Positions 12,412-24,020 of a stretch of DNA of 64,000 nucleotides are shown piece after piece. Source of the DNA: Morchella semilibera (taxonomy: Eukaryota > Ascomycota > Pezizomycetes > Pezizales > Morchellaceae); the NCBI GenBank assembly GCA_009192285.1, contig WBVU01000003.1, positions 2,449,973-2,513,972 on the forward strand, given 5' to 3'. A program made the translations under genes and the position numbers. Positions within the stretch are counted from its first letter, which is position 1; each line of letters begins with the position of its first letter. The notes beneath the pieces were generated by a model. That model searched no databases, was not told the DNA's origin, and saw nothing but the letters and a program-made list of their open reading frames with translations.

Positions 12412-13336
12412 TTTCAGATTTATGATAAGTTTGAAGGGCTAAGTTGACGTGACACGCAATCCTAATAGAGGTGAAAAAGGGAAAAAAATTAAATGATGCT
12501 GCTGCTGGAGATACTGCTGGATGATGTTGCCGTCTCTGAGTCGTTAAGTGATGATGTTGGTCGTGCACAGTTGAGGGGGGAGGGAACTTGGAGGTTATGA
12601 GCTGTAGTGTTTGTTTAGGCAAGCCAAGACTGGCGCAGGATCTGCAGGGCTGGTTGCTGTGACAACAATACGCTGCAGGCACACTAGACACGACATCATA
12701 TGTCAAACCGCCCCTGCTTGTTCTAGACCCCAACGTGTCCCCCATTTGAGGATATTGATTGATTCGTAAAAATACCCAGTAGATAACGTCTTTACATTTA
12801 TGGTAATTACCTATGGCAGGTCTCGGGGTTCAAGTATCATAAAGTATAGGGTATCAAAATTTTTTATAAAGATAATAATTATTTACCGCGAATTCAATAG
12901 TATCTACCTCCCCGACAGCGCCAGAGCTGCCCACTAAACCTTTCATTGCCCAGCATGAAAAAACTTGTATGAAATAAGGTATCGAACTCCTCCACAAAGG
13001 GATAAGAACACAAAATGAAGCAAGAATCTTACATTAATAAGAATCGTTAAAGAAGGGTATAGGTATAAAACAAAACTCATATCAACGATCGCTCATAAAA
13101 GAACAAAGGAGAATGCATAAATGAATATCGCGATGCCAGCTCAAGTAGTACGCTCGTATGCCCAAAACAAAAAAAAAATCAACCGTGAAACCGGTCCCAA
13201 TTCCCAGTCACCCAGTCACCCAAAGGAGAAAATGAAAGAAAAGATAGAAAGAAGAACGCCTCCACCCATCCCCGGCCCAATTCGTATCGACTGAAGAGAA
13301 AATGAAAGATAATAGTCATTCCGTGTCGAAACCATT
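12412..13336. other. Intergenic region between kinesin-8 and IQGAP
   Basis: This holds the kinesin 5' region and the IQGAP 3' region, both genes lying on the minus strand. It is A/T-rich with A runs, and no further gene was recognised. Confidence 0.5.
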
Positions 13337-16300
13337 CTATTCGTCCCGGTAAAATTTCCGGAAGATCAGATGCAAAAATAAATTCACGTTGAATTTGATC
13401 ATACCGTCACATAACATCATGAATTGATTATTGTGAAATTGCATCTAAGGGATTTTGTTTAGCAATTGTGCTTACGACAAACTGGAAAATGGATACATAC
13501 CTGTAGAAGATCATCTAGCAAGACCTGAGCGCTAGCCCCTGGGATCATCATACTCCCGTTGCTTGCCTCGACAAAGAATATGCCAACTTCGTCTGAGGAA
13601 ATAGTAAAATTGACCTTGTCCCATCTCTTTTCAGGGAATCCATCTAGTTTGACGAGGACGCCTTTATCCGCCAGGCCTCTAGCAGTATATTTGTACGAAC
13701 CGAATTTTGGGACTCTCCCTGAACGCTGTAGTTCCCGCATGTGGAAATATTGCCTTGTAAACGGGAGGATAGCCTTCTTCTTGCCTTTCTTCGTTTGTAA
13801 AGTGACCATTGCTTGTTCAATATAATCATTGTAACTCTGTAGTTGGGACTCAAGATATTGTGCTTTTTCGTTCAGATGAGCCAGTGTCATTTTGACACCA
13901 TCCAATTCCCTGGTCCTCTCTATTCTTCTCCTATGCTTTGTCCGGATATCCGTAGCAATTGCGTTCAGCAAATCTTGGTAATGGTTCTTACGGGTGATTT
14001 TTCCGGTCTTCTCGAGACGAATGATGCACTCTAGCGCTGTCCGTTTCAGCTCTGCATAGGTCATACTGTATGTCGGTTAGTATAATCTAATTTGAGATAT
14101 ACGCGGTAAAACTTACGTGCTAACGTCGCTCAGTGTATGGGTAGCATCGGCATAAGCACTCTTCTTCTTCCCTACTTGCGACTTCTCTTCTAGTAGTAGC
14201 TGCTCCCATCTATCTTCATCCTCACCGGTGATGGGTTTGACAAGAATCTCCATTAGGTTTGACCCTGTTTGAACTCGGATAACATAAAGAATGCATCTTT
14301 TAGTCTCCACGAATAGTGCGTTGACTTCACTATCTGGGTCCTCGATCCTTTGGAAGTGGGGATCCAATTGTAACCCAATCTCAGTATTGCCTACATTCTT
14401 CAATTCCGCCTCGGAGTTTTGGACGCTTCCTAGCTCGCTGATGATTACCCTCAACTGATCATCTCGACTAGGAGCAATAATTTCGATATCTTGAGCGACT
14501 AATCTGTGTATAGCAAAGATATCCGTCATTTTGATATAAAGTGTTGGCTTCTTCTTACTTGTGAGATCTTCAAACTCGTCGATATCAAATCGAGTCTTCA
14601 CATCGGGAACATTGATGAGCACTCTGAAAATATCCTTCATCCTTGTTACCGCTTCCATGATATGGTGATTTAATGGTTGTAGGTAGATGTTGTCCTGGGC
14701 AAATTGTCTCCCGCTAGAGATCTGGTTTAACAACTTCCCTACTTCTGCCAGATTCCTCTTTTGCATTGGAGTCAATGACTTCTCCACCACACCATATGAT
14801 TCCGGCCCGATCACAGCAGGACCCCAATATTTCTGGTATACGAAATGCTCAACGATTTGTAGAATAACGTCTTCGCCTTCGTTCGGGAATCTGTCAAGGA
14901 GAGCATTTACTGCTTGTTGAGCGATGTATCGAATACCATATGGCATACGGTTGAGGTTGTCCTCCATGGCACTGATAAAATCGTCCGAAAGGTTGCGCAG
15001 GTCAGAGAGATGTGCAACAAACGTTACCCTGGTCTCTTGATCGTGGATAGCGACTTCGCGGCCGACGTTGGGGTTCCGCTTGGACCGCATACCGGTGCGG
15101 AGTTCCTCGTTATTGATTGACGACCGATAGATCTGCAAAGGATCGCTTTCTAGGTCTAACTCGTCGTTCTCGACGATCTCTAACTTGATCAGAGGGCCCA
15201 GAACATCCCTCAAGAACTTACGATCTTTCGGTGACCTGATATAATTCATAGCCAATTTAAGCCAAAAGAAATTCACCCTTAGGAAATCCTCCGGGCGGTC
15301 GCAATTCTCAACTTCATCTTTTACGCTTCTCGCTATAAGCTTGAGCAAGTAATATTCCTCCCTTCGCTTTTGAGCGTACCCAAATATTCCCATGACCAAG
15401 TTCTCCACCCGCTTCAGCTCCTGATCAGCTGTATTTTGCTCCCGAATCTTCTGGAACATTCGAGTAAGGTATTGCGGCTGCGTTTGAAGGGCAAAAAACA
15501 TTTGTTGGTACCGCTCAAGTCTCTTCCGGGAATTATTATTCAGTGCTTTGAGATCAAATGGGTCTGCGCTTGCGATTTCGGTGTTGTGAAGCAAGTTTCC
15601 GACAGAACCGGTAAAGCGTTTCTGATGCCTGATAACCTCGTCAAGGGTAATTTTGTTCTTGACAAGTAGGGCGATCTTGATATCAAGCTGGTCAACGTAT
15701 GCTTCAGCCAGCTCGTTCGCTCTGACATGTTGAACGACGTTTTTCCGGAGACTTTCGAACTCGATTTCCTCATCGAAGTCAAAGTCGCTGTCATTAAGAA
15801 GATGTACGAAGTTCTTGACTGTGCCAACAGGTGGGTTCTTCCCGCTCACTGAAAAAAAAAAGTTATTTCACGCGCGTTATAGTGAGTGGTAAATAGGGAG
15901 AAACTTACTCAACGATTTGTACGCCTCACCCTGCTGTCTTCCTCTGACAAAGCTTTGAATCTTGATAACCTTTTCCATATTGTCCTTGAAGTGCTTGAGT
16001 TTTCCAAAATACCGTTTTCTCTCGAGAAAACCTCTAGACAGGGCCTGAAGGTCGATGATTGCCTCTTCCTCGTCATGAACAGCAAGCACCGTTTGGTTGG
16101 CATACGCTCTTATAAGGACACCTCTGATAGCAGCCTGGATACCTATAACCCCGCAAACCTCAGAAGCCAATTCATCTAAAAATCTTCCTTCACGCTGTCG
16201 GTAGAGGAATCCGCGAGCATTGGCCTGAAGTGTGACGATGCTGTTAACTTCGTGGTCAAGAGCATCTAGAGTATCTAGGCAATCCCATCGTTGGAGGACA

Positions 16301-19028
16301 CCCCGTGCCATAGCCTGAAGATCAATAATGCACTCGACGGCGGCGTCCAGTTGGTCTAGAGTATCATCGAAGGCCTTCCTTGCTAGGAAACCGCGGGCCA
16401 AAGCCTGCAAATCAATGATATCGTACTCAGCCTGTGCCAGGCATAGCAACTTCCTCCTATACTCCCACCTAATCAGAGTCCCTCGACTAGCAGCCTGAAT
16501 GTATGTCCAATCCTCTACTTTTTCTTCCAAAGCCTCTCTATCCGTGCTTAGAGATTTTCTAAGCAGGTAGCCTCTTATTGCAGCCTGGAGATACGGTAGG
16601 ATTTCATCCTCAGATTTTAAAACCTCCTGGTCCTTTTTCATGGATTGTCTTATCAATGCACCTCTAGCAGCTCCTTGAAGGGCCGTGATGGTCTGTTCAG
16701 TGCTTTTTAAGGCGGCCATATCTTTGGTAATAGAGCTTCGAATCAAAAAGCCTCTGGCAGCCGCTTGTAGAGTGGTGATTGGGGTTTCTGTTTCTGCTTC
16801 TTTCAAGCTGGTTACGTCTTTTGTCATCGCCTTCCTTACTAACGCCCCCTTTGCAGCAGCCTGGAGCGATATAACTGCTGATTCTGCTTCTTTTAAGGCG
16901 GAGATATCTTTCTGCATGGCCTTTCGGACCAGGACACCTCTCGCGGCTGCAGCAAGCATTGTGAAATCACCGTTTACTTCCTCCAGGGCATCTACATCCT
17001 TTGACATCTTTTTCCGGACCATATGGCCCCTAATCAATCCTTGGAGTGCCGTCGTCCCCTTTTCCGTTGTCATCAACATCCTCTGGGTCTCTGCCACCCT
17101 CCCTCTAACTAACACTCCACGAATGGCTGCTTGAGTTTCGCAAATCCGATCCTCGCTTTGAGAGACATCCGCCACCTTTGCTGCCAACCTCCTCCTCAAC
17201 AAGGCTCCTCTAACCTTGGCCTGAAAATCAACAACCTGAACTTCCTTCTTCTGGACCTCATTCATTCGAGACTGGAGACGCATCCTTAGGAGAAGACCCC
17301 TTGAAGCAGACTGCAAGCTCACAACGCCCATTTGGGCCATCTCTAACTTCATCTTCTGTTGAATGTATTGTTTTCTCACTTTCATTGCCCGGTATCTTGC
17401 CTGTAACCGGACAATCAATCGCTCATGTGCCGTGAAATGTCGTTGCTTTCGTAAAATCGCTTGTCGTATTGCGTAACCTCGGGTGACTGCCTGGATCTCT
17501 GTAGCCCATCTGGCCATGTCCGCCCTATATCCAAATGACATACGGGCAAACATTCCTCTGATCATAGCCTGTAACTCAACTATAGCTTCTTCATTATCCC
17601 ACAACGCCTCCATACGTAATCCCAACCTCATACGGACCAGTGCTCCTCTACAAATATTTTGTAGTTCAAGAATGTCAGGTTCAAGCTCGCCCAACTCCCT
17701 CTCAATACGATCCTCTTCAGACTCGGGCGGCTCTGGTTCAGGCTCCTCCTCATGTCCAAAGTGTTTGTTTACACCGCGGAAAGAAGGCAAACTAACACCG
17801 GAAATATCGAGACTTTTCTGGGTATCTTGAATTTCCTTTTCCGTAAACTCTAACTTTCCGACAAGGTTACCGATGGCATTTGTGGTCATTCCAAGGCGAA
17901 TGAGAAGGTAGGATAGAGCATGTATGCAATAAATAACTTTGGGTATGTTTTTCTTGTTGTAGAGATCAGTTAACTCAAAAATAAAAATCTGATAAATAGT
18001 AAATTAGTATTCGGACATGCGATTGTAAAGGATGTATAATTTACTTCGGGCAGTTCCACTCTTTTTAGGAACCGGAAAAACCTGTCGATATTATCAGAGT
18101 GCCGAAACTGAAGCTTCTTTGCCTCGAATATCCTGGGCACTAGTTCTGGCGAGAATATTCGTACTAGTTTCGCAAGAGTAACACCATCCCGCAAGGCTTC
18201 TTCTAGCTCTACAATCGGTGGTATAGGTTCCCCGATACAACCCTCAAGCCACCTTCCCATCCATGAATCAGTAAAAGTTTTAACATAAGTCTTCATCACA
18301 AGAACTCACTCTTTGGCTTCACCAATGTGGCACAAATACTCGTAAGCTTGAATATATTGTCGCCGTTTATCCATCCAGTTCATCCTTTCCCAGCTGCTCA
18401 AATTATCCGTGTTTACCCTTTGCAGACGTTTCCTTCCATGCATTCCCGTAACATCCTGTCCAGAGTCCATCGCAAAGTCTTCACGAGAACCTTCATTTGT
18501 CAAGCGTGATAACGTTCGGAAGTGCGATACGCTGCTGTTTCGTAAGGAGTCTATATCACTACTTTTAAGCGAAGTCGTACCGGTACTAGCCGTATGTCGA
18601 TGTAAGGAGTTGTATGGGGTTGGCGTTGGTTGGGGCCGGGCATGAGGCGGTGGGGAGGTAGATCCGACAGCATAAGGGGATGTTAGATTTGGCGGAGAAG
18701 GAATACTATAACCGCGATTCGTTCGTGTACCTAATGGCGAGAAGCTAGAGCCTGGTGTTGGTCGAGGGGGAGTGGTAGGACCTGACGTTAAGTTTGTTGT
18801 ATATGAAGATATCATCGGTGACGTCGCGGCTGCACTCAGCGACATAGAATGTTTGTGTTTTAGGGAGTTCCCTCGCCCCTCTATGTTGCTGAACCGTGAC
18901 GACGTTGAGGTTGTGGAGGAAACAGTTGTGGAACGCGAAGATGGAAAAGAATAAGCCGATGAACTTGCAGACACAGTCGAGGCGTTTGAAGCTTGTCTTC
19001 TGTGTGGTGTTGGGGGATAGAGAGACAT
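13337..19028 (-). CDS. IQGAP-family scaffold (Rng2/Iqg1 type) with about 20 IQ repeats
   Basis: Six exons (19028-18310, 18252-18045, 17988-15909, 15848-14117, 14065-13501, 13444-13337) join in phase to about 1803 residues. Order: a Ser-rich N-terminus; a calponin-homology domain (about residues 225-345, with EWLEGCIGE, RDGVTLAKLVRIFSP and FELTDLYNKKNIPKV); about 20 IQ-like motifs of the form hQxxxRGxxxR (about residues 390-1000); a GAP-related domain (YKSLMSGKNPPVG through the region ending near 14117); and the RasGAP C-terminal domain ending FLHLIFRKFYRDE. IQGAPs bind actin, calmodulin or myosin light chains and small GTPases, and organise the cytokinetic ring and septum in fungi. The IQ block looks long for a fungal member. 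The last exon is short but matches the conserved C-terminus. Confidence 0.93.
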
Positions 19029-20020
19029 GGCAAAATAAGAGATGAGAGACTCTTAGCGGACTTGAGCGACCTGCGGGGAAATGTTTTGAGTGGGGGGGGA
19101 GGAGGGGGGTGGGAGGAAGTGATGTTGATGGTGTGTGTGTGTGATTCTGGTAACACCGGCTATGGTGATGTTAATGTGTGATGAGATGGGGCTCTGCAGC
19201 TTGCCCTGAGCTCGATGTTGGGTGTAAACAAACCTAAATGGAGGTCCTTGCGTTGGTAAACAATGGCGTAGGCACCAGTGTGTATACCGGCTAGACAACC
19301 GACGGAGAATAACAGCGGGAACTCTTTAGATACCGTTGGATAAAAGGAGAAAAAGCCGTGTGGGTGGGTAGAGGGAGTAAGATAGGTGGAGTAAGTAAGA
19401 CCAGCTAGAGCAAGGCCAAAAAGTTTGAGCCCTTAAAAGCAACAAAGATATAAAAGAAACAGTGCCTACTAAAGAGTTCGTTTACATAAAAGATGAAGGG
19501 AAACAAAAACTTTCACCCTAAAGGATGATGTCTGCTGTCTATATGCATATCACTCCGCTGTCGTCTGCAGCGTTATGCACACCAAGAGCGGAGGCGAGTT
19601 GTTGTGCCCGATGCAGCTTGGCAAACATTCTACCTGATCGAGCCAAAAGTGATCCCTTGAAATTACATCCCACGTGATACCAGGGCTACTTGCAATACTA
19701 GGCCAGTAAAATATTAGCCCGTTATTCCCCCCCTCATCTCTCTTGGCATTATGTGCCCCACTAACTCCACTAAATACGTTTTTTTTTTGTGTTGCTTCTT
19801 TTTTTTCCTTTGTGTGTACCCTAACCCTGAAGAAGGTTTCAGTATTTCTTCTCCACCACTTCGGACACTTTTCACTTTTTCCTCTTCTTTTTTTTTTACT
19901 TGGACTGGAACGCCAGTATCCCTTGCCCAAACACTTGTATTCCTTCTGGAATAATAAACCACGCAAGATCTACTCTCCCCCAGAATCGTTACTTCCATTC
20001 ACTGTAGTAAAAAAAAAAAA
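19029..20020. other. Divergent promoter region, IQGAP and IMP dehydrogenase
   Basis: About 990 bases separate the two divergent start codons. The IMP dehydrogenase side is strongly pyrimidine-rich (TTTTTTTTTGTG and TTCTTTTTTTTCC-like runs near 19779-19900), a common feature ahead of highly expressed fungal genes. No separate gene is supported. Confidence 0.5.
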
Positions 20021-21955
20021 ATGCCTGCAGCTACTGGTAACGACGCCCAGGTCGGCGTGTTGGACTTCACTTCCGCCATTGAAGTCATGAAAAAGGAATA
20101 CCCCAGAGATGGCTTGGATGCCCGAGCTCTGTTGGATTCCGAGAAGCGAGGAGGATTGACGTGAGTATTTTTGCTATCAAATTATGAATTTCCAATGTTC
20201 TGACGCGTGAAAAAAAAAAAAAAAAGTTACAACGATTTCCTCATCCTTCCTGGTTACGTTGGGTTCCCCGCCTCAGATGTGACTCTTGATACCAAGATCA
20301 CCAAGCGTCATTCGATCAACTTGCCTCTGGCGTCTTCGCCTATGGACACTGTCACTGAGGACCAAATGGCCATCTTCATGGCACTTTTGGGTGGTGTTGG
20401 TTTCATCCACCACAACTGCACTGCTGAAAACCAGGCCGAGATGGTCAGGAAGGTCAAGAAGTATGAGAACGGATTCATTTTGGATCCTGTTGTCATGAGC
20501 CCCAAGAACACCGTTGGTGATGTTTGGGAAGTCAAGACCAAGCAAGGTTTTGCTGGAATTCCCGTCACTGGTAAGAAATCTCTCTCGCTTTCTTCTTGCC
20601 CTGCAGTTGCAATCCCGGCTTCTATGATGATCATCAAACACATATAACTTTCGTTCAACCGCATCGAAGTCAATCTCTTGTGGAAAACTAAAATACCTGA
20701 TCTTGCCATCTCGTTACGATTTATACACTTTCCATAAAATCTGTTTGGAGTTCAATTAGCTGATAAACATACCCCCAGAGGACGGTCGTTTGCAGTCAAA
20801 GCTTATTGGAATGGTCACCATGCGTGATATCCAATTCCATGCGGACATCTCAACTCCCTTGTCCGAGGTAATGACCACTGAGTTGGTCACCGCCCCCGAG
20901 GGAATCACCCTCCAGGAAGCCAACGCAATTCTGCGAGCCTCAAAGAAGGGCAAGCTCCCTATTGTTGACAAGGCCGGAAACCTTACCGCCCTTCTCTCCC
21001 GCTCTGACCTTATGAAGAACCTCCACTTCCCTCTTGCTTCCAAGCGCCCCCACAGCAAGCAGCTTCTCTGTGGTGCCGCCATCGGTACCAGGGAGGACGA
21101 CAAGGCCAGACTCAAGTTGTTGGCCGAGTCTGGGTTAGATATCGTTATCCTGGATAGCTCCCAGGGTAACAGTATCTACCAGATTGAGATGGTCAAGTGG
21201 ATCAAGAGGGAATTCCCCGACATTGATGTCATTGCCGGAAACGTCGTTACCAGGGAGCAGGCCGCCAGCCTTATCGCTGCCGGTGCCGACGGCCTCCGTA
21301 TCGGTATGGGTTCTGGTTCAGCCTGTATCACCCAGGAGGTCATGGCGGTTGGCCGTCCTCAGGCCGCTGCCGTCTTCAGCATCTGCCAGTTCGCCAGCCG
21401 CTTCGGTGTTCCCTGCATGGCTGATGGAGGAATCCAGAACGTCGGACACATTGTCAAGGGTATCGCCTTGGGGGCCAGCACTGTGATGATGGGTGGTCTT
21501 CTTGCGGGAACCACCGAGTCCCCTGGAAAGTACTTTTTGAGTGCTGAGGGTAAGCTCGTCAAGGCCTACAGGGGTATGGGATCAATCGATGCCATGGAAA
21601 GCATGAAGACTGGGGACAATGCTGCCACCGGAAGATACTTCTCCGAGGGTGACAAGGTCCGCGTTGCCCAGGGTGTCAGGTATGTTTTGTTTTATATCCA
21701 CTAGTAGTAGTAGTACGGAAGCTGACTGTCTCAAATAGCGGGTCTGTCTTGGATCGTGGCTCCGTCACCAAGTTCATCCCCTATCTTCAGGCCGGCCTCC
21801 AGCACTCGTTCCAGGACATTGGTGCCAGGAGCATTGGGGAGCTCCAGACCGGAGTCGCTGAGGGAACTGTCAGGTTCGAGCTCAGGACCGTCTCCGCCCA
21901 GGCCGAGGGTAACGTCCACGGTCTGCACGAGTTCAACAAGAAGCTCTACTCTTAG
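20021..21955 (+). CDS. Inosine-5'-monophosphate dehydrogenase
   Basis: Four exons (20021-20160, 20227-20570, 20779-21679, 21739-21955) give 533 residues, the normal eukaryotic length. The enzyme oxidises IMP to XMP with NAD+, the committed step of guanine nucleotide synthesis in the cytosol. Visible parts are the substrate region [10 protein letters not shown], the CBS-pair insertion (about residues 130-240), DSSQGNS, the catalytic loop [13 protein letters not shown] with the nucleophilic Cys, [12 protein letters not shown], and the flap [11 protein letters not shown]. The loop residue before CITQE is Ala where most relatives have Ile. Intron 2 (208 nt) ends at CCCCAG inside an open stretch; the splice was chosen because it gives [16 protein letters not shown]. 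Codon use is even and C-ending, as expected for high expression. Confidence 0.96.
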
Positions 21956-23115
21956 ATGTGTATAGTTTTCTTGTGTTTTTTTTTTTTTTTTTTCCATTAA
22001 TTTTATACTATCTTGCAATCATTTTTTGTTCTTTTCTCTCTTTAAATAGGGTTACGGTGTCGGGGAAAGGGTGGTAAACTTTGGGGAAACGGGGACAGAG
22101 AAGTTTTTCATTTATGGGGATACTTGGGTGCTAGTTGAGCTGTACATTTTACATCAGGGAAAGTCCTAATGGAATCTTTTGATACACATTTTTATTTGTG
22201 CTGTTTGTCTTTAGAGATTCCTCATCGAGCAACCGTTTTTGAATAGTTGGGTATTTCTGGCCGGCCATACCAGGGTTAGGGCTGTACCTACAGTGCGACC
22301 CGATAGTGGCATATGGCCCGGAATGGAAGCTTCTATGCTATCGAGAACATGCTTGTATCGGGGACAGATCTGCTGCTACCAAGGATACGCTACTATTGGG
22401 TATGCTACAAGTACTATCGGGGTTCCGCTGTATATACAAACAAGTAAATGCCTACAGGTACGTGTACGTAGATGCTGGTGCACAAGGGCCCGTTTGGCAA
22501 CAGGAGTCTTCACCTTGGAAACTCCGTCTTGTCCAGCTGCCAAACGGGCCCTGGATTATCTATGTACAGTACGCAAGGTTCCACGACCTCGACTGGCGAT
22601 AAACCTAACCCACCATATACCGGTAGAGACAATCTTGACCAGAAACACTGGGGATGTCCAATGTCCAAGGAGAGGGTCAAAAGTCATAGGTAAACTGAAA
22701 TTCCCACCCTGTAGTCTAAATGTTGTGCCCACTCGACCCACTGGCATGATGAATGCAACTTCCCCGGCGAGGAGGAGATGCACCGTGTGCCACGCCCTTC
22801 TACATAATATACATAGCAGGGAGCACAGCTTCTCGTAGGTAGACCGTATCCCAACCCTGAGGCTCAGGTTGTTATAATCTCGGGACAGGATATCTATCTA
22901 TCTACAGTATTCTCTCGGGGACTGGCCTCAATGGCAGCCTGGAGGTCTGATATCACGGTGGATTCGTAGCAGTCTTGGTTTCTTTTGTAATGTGATTGGT
23001 GAATATATTAATTATACTAGTTATTGCATCATTCGGCCAACAACCAGAAACCCATACCAACGTCCACAACCCTTCAATCCCCCCCCAAAACTCCAATTCC
23101 CAAACCCCACCCGCA
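21956..23115. other. Intergenic region with a small inverted repeat
   Basis: After the IMP dehydrogenase stop there is a T run and no recognisable gene for about 1.1 kb. A 199-codon open frame at 22239-22838 lacks an ATG at its start and any family resemblance. A 15-bp inverted repeat is listed separately. Confidence 0.5.
22485..22552. repeat. 68-bp hairpin with 15-bp perfect terminal inverted repeats
   Basis: AGGGCCCGTTTGGCA at 22485-22499 is matched exactly in reverse complement at 22538-22552, enclosing 38 bases. GGGCC...GTTTGG-type ends are familiar from non-autonomous DNA transposons, so it may be a very short MITE-like element. No clear target-site duplication was seen. A structural or regulatory hairpin is the alternative. 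Confidence 0.5.
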
Positions 23116-23778
23116 ATGGCCACCACCACCGCCCCGCCCCCGCCCGCTGTCCCCGCCCCCGTATTCCACAACCCTCACGACCGCCTCTCAACCACCTTCC
23201 CCGGGCGGCTCCTCCTCTGCACCATCGGCTCCTTCAGCACGGGCCTCCTGATCGGCGGCGCCCTCGGCAGCCGCCGCGCCGCGCTGCGCTTCCGCGCCGA
23301 GAACGCCCACCGCCTGCCCGCCAGCGAGCGCGGCTGGTACTTCTACCACAAGTCCAAGAACTACCGCGCGGCGCTCGGCGGAATCACGCAGGGCGTGCGC
23401 ACGGGCGCGCGCGTGTGGGCGTGGGCCAGCATGTTTGTTGTTACCGAGGAGGCGGTCGACCGCTTGGTGGGCCGTGCGGACTTTGTTGGTACTGTGGTTG
23501 CCGGGCTGGGTTTGTCGGGGTTCTTTAGCTTGTGGAGTGAGTGCCCCCTTTCTTTGTTTTGTGTTGTGTTTTTTTGAGGGAATGGGGGCCGCTGACTGGG
23601 CGCTTGTGGTGGTGGTGGGGGTTTGTTGGTGGGAATTGTAGATAGGTTATCGTATAGCATGACGATCACATCGGCGAAGCGGGGACTGGCGTTTGGGTTG
23701 GTGTTTGGGCTCGCGCAGGACTTGCTGATGATGAGGAGGAGGTGGGAGTGGAGTGCGCCGGAGAAGCAGTCAGGTTGA
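23116..23778 (+). CDS. Tim17/Tim22/Tim23-family membrane protein
   Basis: Two exons (23116-23536, 23642-23778) give 185 residues, with a Pro/Ala-rich N-terminus and then about four hydrophobic segments. The first is RLLLCTIGSFSTGLLIGGALG. The stretch ALGGITQGVRTGARVWAWAS resembles the Gly-rich helices of the Tim17/22/23 group, followed by FVGTVVAGLGLSGFFSLW and LAFGLVFGLAQDLL. This family forms mitochondrial inner-membrane translocase channels, and related proteins occur in other organelle membranes; the exact subfamily is not recognised. The start region is very GC-rich. The gene ends 242 bases from the convergent Dom34 gene. Confidence 0.7.
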
Positions 23779-24020
23779 TGTACTTGATATCTGAAATCAT
23801 CATCATCATGGGCTTTTCTACAAGGTTTTCTTTGTAATGTTTTTTTTCCTTTTCTTCTTTTCCGTTTCTCAATTCGAGCATTGGGGTTGGCTCCTGGCCA
23901 TATTATATACTGTAGGTAGGTACATGTATTTATATCACTGCTGTGTAGATAATGCTCTGCTTTTTCTTTTTTCGGGCGTCAAGGTTTCAATCTGATTCTC
24001 CATTCACAACTGTCAGTTCA

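Noticed and set aside
15400-15700. Plus-strand open frames opposite IQGAP
   Set aside because: Shadows of the conserved GAP-related exon.
20273-20709. Minus-strand open frames inside IMP dehydrogenase
   Set aside because: They are antisense to a highly conserved exon and show no own features.
22239-22838. 199-codon open frame on the plus strand after IMP dehydrogenase
   Set aside because: It begins at a TTG, has odd Cys/Arg-rich composition, no family resemblance, and spans the small hairpin element.
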